Position numbers and translations under genes: made by a program. The notes under the pieces are model-generated. The model saw only the letters and a list, made by a program, of their open reading frames with translations. It did not search any database and had not been told where the DNA came from. Below are positions 57,896-64,000 of a stretch of DNA of 64,000 bases, one piece after another. Every line of letters starts with the position of its first letter. Positions within the stretch are counted from its first letter, which is position 1. This stretch comes from Kocuria sp. cx-455 (lineage in GTDB: Bacteria; Actinomycetota; Actinomycetes; Actinomycetales; Micrococcaceae). Where the stretch lies: the NCBI RefSeq assembly GCF_014698015.1, contig NZ_JACXBS010000005.1:124001-188000 (forward strand), in the 5' to 3' direction.

Positions 57896-58603
57896 TCAGG
57901 GTTTGTGACCCCACATGATCACATTTGTGCCGAGGTACTTGGTGGACCAGTCGACACCGTAGAAACCCACGTGCTCCATGACCCGGGCGACCTCAGCGGG
58001 AGTCATGAATCCCAGGGTGGAGCTTTTGAGATAGGTGTAGGCCTGGCGGTCCTTGGCGATGAGCTGACCCAGCAGCGGCAGGACCACGCTCATCCCGGCG
58101 GACAGCACCAGCTTGAGGAGCCCGCGCGGGGGTGAGGTTTCCAGCACCACCACGCGGCCGCCCGGTTTCAACACTCGGTATTGCTCCCGGAGCACCCGCT
58201 CCACGTCACTGACGTTCCTGAGCAGGTATCCGTGGGTCACCGCATCGAAGAACTCGTCCTCGAAACGCAACTGGTGGGCGTCCGCGAACTCCCACTCGAT
58301 GTTCTCGGCACCGCGCTTCTGACGCGCTTCTTCGAGCATGTTCTCCGAGAAGTCCACGCCGAAGATCTCCGCGCCCGGGTAACGACGCCGCGCAGCCAGG
58401 GCGATTTCGCCCGTGCCGGTCGCGATGTCCAACAGCCGCCCTTTCACGGCCAGGTCCGCGCGCCGAGCGACTTCTCGGCACCACTGTGCGTGGTGGCCCA
58501 GCGTCATGAGCGCATTGACCCGGTCGTAGCTGCGCGTCACCCGGTTGAACATGCTCTGAACACGTCCGTCCTGGGACGTCATGGAATACTGTTGACTCGC
58601 CAT
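57896..58603 (-). CDS. menG: MenG/UbiE-like SAM methyltransferase
   Basis: 235 aa class I methyltransferase. SAM motif LLDIATGTGEIALAARRRYP, VTHGYLLRNVSDVERVLREQ, LKPGGRVVVLETSPPRGLLK, and the end VDWSTKYLGTNVIMWGHKP. Family members methylate demethylmenaquinone; the location 11 bp behind sigA is not typical for a men cluster, so a different substrate is possible. Confidence 0.82.
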   Translation of the reverse strand: MASQQYSMTSQDGRVQSMFNRVTRSYDRVNALMTLGHHAQWCREVARRADLAVKGRLLDIATGTGEIALAARRRYPGAEIFGVDFSENMLEEARQKRGAENIEWEFADAHQLRFEDEFFDAVTHGYLLRNVSDVERVLREQYRVLKPGGRVVVLETSPPRGLLKLVLSAGMSVVLPLLGQLIAKDRQAYTYLKSSTLGFMTPAEVARVMEHVGFYGVDWSTKYLGTNVIMWGHKP

Positions 58604-58614
58604 GGCGTACCGGA

Positions 58615-60168
58615 TCAGTCCAGGTAGTCCCGCAGCACCTGCGAGCGCGACGGGTGGCGGAGCTTGGACATGGTCTTGGACTCTATCTGGCGAATGCGCT
58701 CACGGGTGACCCCGTACACCTTGCCGATCTCATCCAGGGTCTTGGGCTGACCGTCGGTCAAACCGAAACGCATCGCGACGACACCGGCTTCACGTTCGGA
58801 CAGCGTGTCCAGCACGGAGTGCAACTGTTCCTGGAGCAGGGTGAAGGACACGGCATCCGCGGGAACCACGGCCTCGGAGTCCTCAATGAGGTCGCCGAAC
58901 TCGGAGTCACCGTCCTCACCGAGCGGAGTGTGAAGCGAAATGGGCTCGCGGCCGTACTTCTGAACCTCCACGACCTTTTCAGGGGTCATGTCCAGTTCGT
59001 TGGCGAGTTCTTCCGGGGTGGGTTCGCGGCCCAGGTCCTGGAGCATCTGGCGCTGCACACGAGCAAGCTTGTTGATGACCTCGACCATGTGCACCGGGAT
59101 GCGAATGGTGCGTGCCTGGTCCGCCATGGCGCGGGTGATGGCTTGGCGGATCCACCACGTCGCGTACGTGGAGAACTTGAAGCCCTTGGTGTAGTCGAAC
59201 TTCTCCACCGCGCGGATCAGCCCCAGGTTGCCCTCTTGAATCAGGTCCAGGAACAGCATGCCGCGGCCGGTGTAGCGCTTGGCCAGGGAGACCACCAAGC
59301 GCAGGTTGGCCTCCAGTAGGTGATTCTTGGCGCGTCGACCGTCGTGAATCACCCAGCGATAGGCCCGGCGAGTCTCGGCATCCATGGAATCCTGCTCGTC
59401 CGCGAATTTGTGTTCGGCGAACAGGCCCGCCTCGATGCGCAGTGCAAGATCAACCTCTTGCTCCGCGTTGAGCAGGGCCACCTTACCGATCTGCTTGAGG
59501 TAATCCTTGACGGGGTCCGCCGTGGCACCGGCGGCAATGACCTGTTGTGCGGGGGCATCGTCCTCGTCGTTGCTGGTGAGGACGAATCCGCGGGCGGTCT
59601 TGTCCTCGCGACCCTTCATGCGGGGTGCGGACTCCTCCGGGCTGGCCTGCGTCGATTCCTCCTCGTCCGCGTCCCGCTCGTCCTCGATGGCTTCATCGTG
59701 ATTGGCAAGCAGTTCTTCATCCGCCTCAGCGGTCCCGGACGTGTCCGCGGTCTTCTTGCGGCCCCGGCCCGTGGCGGGTGCCGTACCAGCCTTCGGTGCG
59801 CGGGCGGTGCCGGCGGTCTTGGTGGTCGTCTTGCGGGTGCGTGTGGTCTTGGCGGGAGTCGTCTCCGCCTCCTCGACCTCGACAGCATCCGTGGCGGGGG
59901 CGGCCTTGGTGGCCGCACTCTTTGCCGCGGGCGACGTGGCCGTGGTCTTGGAAGCGGTGGACTTCGCGGCGGTGGTCTTTTTGGCCGCGGTCGTCTTCTT
60001 CGCCGCCGTGGTCTTTTTCGCGGCGGTTTTCTTGGCCGCCGTGGTCTTCTTTGCCGCACCGCTGGTACTCGCCCGGCCGGTGCTGGCCTGAGTGGTCTTT
60101 TGTGCGGAGTCCGTTGACTCCTCAGAGACCGTGGACTCGTTCGCGGTCTTGCTTGCAGCAGGTGACAC
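58615..60168 (-). CDS. sigA: Principal sigma factor SigA
   Basis: 517 aa. Region 1.2 ([20 protein letters not shown]), region 2 with [20 protein letters not shown] and [16 protein letters not shown], region 3, and region 4 with [20 protein letters not shown] and [20 protein letters not shown]. The N-terminus (about residues 25-80) consists of Lys/Ala/Thr repeats ([18 protein letters not shown]), as in other high-GC Gram-positives, and is encoded by imperfect repeats. GTG 60168 follows AAAGG. No -10/-35 pair could be placed with confidence upstream. Confidence 0.96.
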   Translation of the reverse strand: MSPAASKTANESTVSEESTDSAQKTTQASTGRASTSGAAKKTTAAKKTAAKKTTAAKKTTAAKKTTAAKSTASKTTATSPAAKSAATKAAPATDAVEVEEAETTPAKTTRTRKTTTKTAGTARAPKAGTAPATGRGRKKTADTSGTAEADEELLANHDEAIEDERDADEEESTQASPEESAPRMKGREDKTARGFVLTSNDEDDAPAQQVIAAGATADPVKDYLKQIGKVALLNAEQEVDLALRIEAGLFAEHKFADEQDSMDAETRRAYRWVIHDGRRAKNHLLEANLRLVVSLAKRYTGRGMLFLDLIQEGNLGLIRAVEKFDYTKGFKFSTYATWWIRQAITRAMADQARTIRIPVHMVEVINKLARVQRQMLQDLGREPTPEELANELDMTPEKVVEVQKYGREPISLHTPLGEDGDSEFGDLIEDSEAVVPADAVSFTLLQEQLHSVLDTLSEREAGVVAMRFGLTDGQPKTLDEIGKVYGVTRERIRQIESKTMSKLRHPSRSQVLRDYLD

Positions 60169-60334
60169 TGAGAACCTTTCGTTGAACCGGTCGCGAGGTG
60201 CATTGTCACCATGTGTGGTGAACGCGCCTATGACCCTGTCAAGCCCGGTTTCTCGGCACTGCTGCCGCCCGGACATGAAGGGTCCTAGTTGAGCTAACAT
60301 ACATGCCCCGGGTTTTGTTCCCCGTTCTCCTCAT

Positions 60335-61708
60335 TTATTTTTCGTGAGCGTGGCGGGCGTCCTGGCGCTTGGCCCACCAACGGTCACCGGGCCACGCCGT
60401 GCGGGGGTCGGTGCTCCACCACGGGATGTCCTGGATGTCCAGACGGCGGCGTACGGTCCTGGCTGCCTCCCGGTCCGCGGCAATCGCGTTGCTGCGATCC
60501 AACAATCCCATGGCGGTGAAGGCACGTCCTCTGTACACCTCCAACTGGGCGCGTGCCGAGACGACATCCGCGTGAACCATGGCGCATCGTCGTTCGCTCT
60601 CCCGAGGGGCCCCGGCAGACTCCAGTCCGTGCGTCAGCAACAAGTCCAGTCCCTCAAGGATCCGGTACGCGGCCTCCACGGTGGCCCAGTCGGGAATGGA
60701 TTCCCACTGCCCCAGCACCGCGTGGGCACAGCACAACCCCTCGGCGACGTCCTCTGCCGCGGCGCGGTGCTCGGGCGCCGGTGCCGGAAGGGACAAGACC
60801 TCCCGCAAGGACGCTTGCAGTCCCCTGTGAGCTCGGATCGCCCTGTCCTGGTCCCCTGTCAACCAAGAGTAGAAGATCGCATCACGGGTGATGCTGTGAG
60901 TCAGAGAGGTGACGAGCCGGGCCAGATGTTGGTCGCTGAGCCTCGCTAACGCCGTGGTCCAGTCGCCGCTTTCGGAATTCAACGCCGCGATGGCTTCCCG
61001 CCAGTGTGCGAGATCCCGTTCGTAGCAGGCCGGCGCGCGAAAGCCGTATCGCCCATGGTCGTCCACCCGCTCGTGCTGGCTGACACCAGTCGCGGCGCGA
61101 TGGTCTCCGGGGACCTCGTCCTCGATCGGCCCCTCACCCGGGCTCTCGGTTAGGCGGCCCAGTGCGTCGAGAAACTCGGAAGAGCGATGTTTCAGCGCGT
61201 CCGGCACCCTACCCGGTTGCTCCGGGGTCAGCTGGTCGAAACAGCTGCCCAGCGTCACCATGTGGGCATTGAGCTGGCTGTCCTTGATGTCACTCAGTGG
61301 TTGCGGCTCGTCGAATCGTTGCAGGTTCCACCAGTGCTGGGGACCCACGACGAAGCCACCGGTGGTACGAAGCCCCGAATCCTCCACGGCCAACCCGAGC
61401 CACGCCGCGCGGAAGAAATCCGCCTCCGGTTGCGGGACCGCGGCCGTATCCGAATACACGACGACCGTCGCCTGTTCGACGTGGCCCGTGGTCGCGGTGA
61501 CCTCGCTCAGTTGCTGTGCGTATTCCACCAGATCCTCACTCCCGCTGGGGGTGGGTAACTTCAGGCACAGCGCACCCCCGCTGGCGACGGGGATGAAGAG
61601 AACGGCGCAATTGCGCGGCTGGTATCCCAATTGATGCGGGATCAGTGCCAAGAGGTCTTCGTCGCAGCGGATCTTCACGGGCTCTTGGGGATCGTTGAGG
61701 AGTGTCAT
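60335..61708 (-). CDS. DUF4192 family protein
   Basis: 457 aa from ATG 61708. N-terminal DUF4192 region: IRCDEDLLALIPHQLGYQPR, VVVYSDTAAVPQPEADFFRA. The C-terminal two thirds are helical (TPR-like counts such as ALARLSDQHLARLVTSLTHS, AEGLCCAHAVLGQWESIPDW) and end in WWSTDPRTAWPGDRWWAKRQ. Widespread actinobacterial protein of unknown function. Separated from sigA by 166 bp. Confidence 0.88.
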   Translation of the reverse strand: MTLLNDPQEPVKIRCDEDLLALIPHQLGYQPRNCAVLFIPVASGGALCLKLPTPSGSEDLVEYAQQLSEVTATTGHVEQATVVVYSDTAAVPQPEADFFRAAWLGLAVEDSGLRTTGGFVVGPQHWWNLQRFDEPQPLSDIKDSQLNAHMVTLGSCFDQLTPEQPGRVPDALKHRSSEFLDALGRLTESPGEGPIEDEVPGDHRAATGVSQHERVDDHGRYGFRAPACYERDLAHWREAIAALNSESGDWTTALARLSDQHLARLVTSLTHSITRDAIFYSWLTGDQDRAIRAHRGLQASLREVLSLPAPAPEHRAAAEDVAEGLCCAHAVLGQWESIPDWATVEAAYRILEGLDLLLTHGLESAGAPRESERRCAMVHADVVSARAQLEVYRGRAFTAMGLLDRSNAIAADREAARTVRRRLDIQDIPWWSTDPRTAWPGDRWWAKRQDARHAHEK

Positions 61709-61848
61709 GCCCCCACGATCCGCACGGCGGGCACGACGTGTCTCGCGGCGACGTCGGAATGTGAGGTCCGCGGTCCTGGAGGCTTGTGGGCGGGACCCTG
61801 GGGAGCCCGCGTGCCGTGCCCCGCGCAACCGACTCGGGCACGTCACGC

Positions 61849-63147
61849 TCAAACCGAATGCGGGCCGTGCACCTTACGCACTTTCCTGGTGCAGATGAGC
61901 ACCGCGCTGATGCCCACCGCGGCCACGAGCCCCTGCGAGGCAATCGCGGGACGGAACGCCTCGGCGTCGTAGAGCGTCGGTGAGACCCCGGCCGCGAACT
62001 GCAGATCCAGCGCCAAACCGGTGAGATAAATGGCCACCAACGATGCGATGAACCCGCCCACGTTGGCCAGGCCGGTGGCGGTGCCGCCACGGCGGGGAGG
62101 GTTGAAGCTGCGCACGATGTCGAAGGCGAGCATGGATGCCGGATAGGACAGCGCGAGCATGCCCACCGCGATGAACACCACGGCGGTGGGGGCCTCACCT
62201 GGCCACAACAACATGAGTGCCCAGCCAACGTAGATCACCGCGCAAAAGGTCAGGACGAGCGCCGAGCGGCGCCGGGCGAAGACCGCGCTGAGCTTGCCCA
62301 CGCCCAGGCTGACCACCACATTGATCACCACGAAGGCCGTCATGACCGAAGACGCCTGTGTGGCGTCCATGCCCTGCGCGTTCTGCAGGTAGGGGTAGGC
62401 CCACATCAGCGCAAAGGTGTTGCCCACGAACTGCACCGCGAAGTGAACCCAGAACCCCAATTGTGTGCCCGGTTCCCGCAGTGATTCCCTAATAATGGCG
62501 CCCACGGTTGCGAAAGAAATGGAGTCGTTGAGGACATTGACCCCCGGAGGCGCGCTCCGAAGCAGAGCCGCGGAGAGCACGCCGGACAGCAACGCCAGTG
62601 AGGCCAGGGCGATGAACGCCGGTACCCACCCGGCCGCATGAAGTAGTGCCGCGAAGGGAATGACGGAGAACAACTGCCCCAAGTTGCCGGTCATGCCGAC
62701 CACCTGGGACAGCATGGGCACGCGCATGGCGGAGAACCACGCGGGTAGCAGACGCATGACGCACACGAAGGTGGCGGCATCACCGGCACCCACGAGAACC
62801 CGCCCGATCACACCGGCGGTGACCGATTCCGCCGCGGCGAGTTGCAGCTGCCCAAGCACCATGAGCAAAGCACCAGCGCTGATCAGGACGCGCGGGCCGA
62901 AACGATCCACCAGAACACCCACGGGAACCTGGAGTGCCGCGTAGACCAGCACCTGCATCATGGAGAACATGGACAGACCCGCCGCCACGGTCTGGAAACG
63001 GTCCGCCGCTTCCACGGATGCCACACCGAAGCTGGTGCGCTGGGCCACCGCGGAGAAGTAGGCGAAAATCCCCACCGCAAAAACAATCCACGCCGCTCGC
63101 GAGTCCTTCCCCTGATCACGAGGTGAAGACACGGGAGGGTGTGGCAT
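61849..63147 (-). CDS. MFS transporter
   Basis: 432 aa, 12 predicted helices. N-terminal half carries VLVDRFGPRVLISAGALLMV (MFS loop 2-3 signature D-R-G-R-like) and GRVLVGAGDAATFVCVMRLL; second half RRSALVLTFCAVIYVGWALM. Resembles the UhpC/oxalate-formate or sugar-phosphate antiporter branch, but substrate is not apparent. ATG 63147 follows AAGGA. Confidence 0.88.
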   Translation of the reverse strand: MPHPPVSSPRDQGKDSRAAWIVFAVGIFAYFSAVAQRTSFGVASVEAADRFQTVAAGLSMFSMMQVLVYAALQVPVGVLVDRFGPRVLISAGALLMVLGQLQLAAAESVTAGVIGRVLVGAGDAATFVCVMRLLPAWFSAMRVPMLSQVVGMTGNLGQLFSVIPFAALLHAAGWVPAFIALASLALLSGVLSAALLRSAPPGVNVLNDSISFATVGAIIRESLREPGTQLGFWVHFAVQFVGNTFALMWAYPYLQNAQGMDATQASSVMTAFVVINVVVSLGVGKLSAVFARRRSALVLTFCAVIYVGWALMLLWPGEAPTAVVFIAVGMLALSYPASMLAFDIVRSFNPPRRGGTATGLANVGGFIASLVAIYLTGLALDLQFAAGVSPTLYDAEAFRPAIASQGLVAAVGISAVLICTRKVRKVHGPHSV

Positions 63148-63206
63148 GTTCGAAGTCCTTGGATCGCGGTGGAGATCGCGGCCCCACTACTGCGGGGGCC
63201 GCGAGA

Positions 63207-64000
63207 TCAATTGTCCTGCTCGTCCTGAGATGCGAGGAAAGCCTCCGCTGCGGCTCCGAGTTCGTCGGCGTCGGGCAGATCGTCGTGGTCAGGACCAGCC
63301 AGAATGGACCGATGCGCGGACGCATCGACCACGTCATCGTATCGCCGTTCCATGTTTTCAATGACGGACTGGATCTCCGGGGACCCGCTGGCTTGTTCGT
63401 TGATCTGCTGAATCACCCCGCGGGATGCTTCGCGCAGCTCGTCGGTCGGCAGGGTGCGGCCCGTGACCGCGCTCAAGTGTTCCAGGGCGGCCACGGCGGC
63501 CTGCGGTAAATACGACTCCGCGAGGTACTGCGGTACGTGCACCGATAAGCCCACGTGATCAATGCCGCCGTCCTGCAACCGCAATTCCAGCAGGTGCGAG
63601 ACGGAGGCGCTGATTTCGAAGGTCGGCTTGTTGCCACCCGTACTCGGCAGCAGGTCCGCGCGCGGACCGTGTGCGGTGACCAGCATGGGCCGGGTGTGGG
63701 GAACGGGCATGGGAATACCGCTCACCAAGGCCACCAGGCTCACATCCAGGCGCTGCGCCAGACCCACCACGGCCTGGCTGAAGCGTTCCCACTGCGTGTC
63801 GGGCTCGGGCCCGGTGAGCAGCAGGAAGTGGCGACCCAGGCCGTCCGTGACCACGCGCAGGGTCAGTTCCGGGGCGTCCCACTCCTCGAAGTGGTCTTGC
63901 ACGAATTTCACGTGCGGGCGGCGGGATCGGTAGTCGTAGAGCTGGTCCAGGTCGAACTGGGCCAGGGTCTCACTGGGCATGGAATCCACGACCACGGCTT
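63207..64000 (-). CDS. PAC2 family protein, second copy (N-terminus beyond window)
   Basis: Open from the right edge to the stop at 63207; about 264 codons visible. SETLAQFDLDQLYDYRSRRP and GIPMPVPHTRPMLVTAHGPR match the PAC2 domain, followed by a long helical C-terminus (ASRGVIQQINEQASGSPEIQ) ending LGAAAEAFLASQDEQDN. The family normally has about 40 residues before the visible start (AYDGWNDAGxA region), so the gene is cut by the window. Confidence 0.88.
   Translation of the reverse strand, partial: AVVVDSMPSETLAQFDLDQLYDYRSRRPHVKFVQDHFEEWDAPELTLRVVTDGLGRHFLLLTGPEPDTQWERFSQAVVGLAQRLDVSLVALVSGIPMPVPHTRPMLVTAHGPRADLLPSTGGNKPTFEISASVSHLLELRLQDGGIDHVGLSVHVPQYLAESYLPQAAVAALEHLSAVTGRTLPTDELREASRGVIQQINEQASGSPEIQSVIENMERRYDDVVDASAHRSILAGPDHDDLPDADELGAAAEAFLASQDEQDN

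Overview
The window is about 64 kb of high-GC (roughly 65%) actinobacterial chromosome. Mycothiol synthesis (MshC), pupylation genes (dop, mpa), a class Ib ribonucleotide reductase subunit, SepH, and the conserved block rnd-dxs-acnA-trmA-KimA/TrkA-dut-DUF4193-sepH-parCE-sigA all point to Actinomycetota. Mpa lacks the usual C-terminal proteasome-docking tail and there are many Micrococcales-type small genes, so a member of the Micrococcaceae or a relative is my best guess; genus cannot be fixed from the sequence alone.

Layout. 1-3195 (minus): trmI-mpa-dop, a tightly overlapping tRNA methylation/pupylation operon, cut by the window start. 3300-7720: intramembrane protease, PAC2 protein, mshC, uppP. 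7836-12026: acidic poly-Asp protein, DUF5703 protein, and an operon of M20 peptidase, Tat-exported glycan-lyase-like protein and acyl-CoA dehydrogenase. 12264-15797: small metabolic and repair genes (GNAT, PPOX, SRAP, lipoate ligase) and a hypothetical. 15798-20955 is the only accessory region: an IS30 element sits against an IS3 remnant, an IS630 element is inserted in a duplicated fragment of the lipoate-ligase 5' end, and an AT-rich islet carries an unrecognised membrane protein and a frameshifted gene. 21034-27438: nrdF, small antitoxin-like protein, zapE, a rhodanese-SufE-ybaK operon, hydrolase, msrB. 27560-60168 is core actinobacterial synteny: DUF3000-rnd, YtxH-like, Rieske, dxs, acnA, TrmA-type methyltransferase, KimA-like K+ transporter divergent from two TrkA proteins, DUF3159/OB/DUF3710, dut, DUF3093, DUF4193, sepH, a Pro/Thr-rich membrane protein, phosphodiesterase, DUF5998, Ser/Thr kinase, GNAT/acyl-CoA-synthetase fusion, parC/parE, DUF7455, menG-like and sigA. 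60335-64000: DUF4192, MFS transporter and a second PAC2 protein cut by the window end.

Two recurring signals cross gene boundaries. First, many start codons sit 6-8 nt downstream of a TANNNT -10 hexamer, indicating leaderless transcripts (PAC2, uppP, DUF3000, kimA-like, trkA, dut, the GNAT/ACS fusion, and a 14-codon leader ORF before sepH). Second, several gene ends, mostly convergent, are separated by perfect GC-rich hairpins, most without a U-run. No rRNA, tRNA, CRISPR array, prophage or recognisable secondary-metabolite cluster was seen. The candidates for something undescribed are the AT-rich islet, the lipoate-ligase duplication around it, and the sepH leader ORF.
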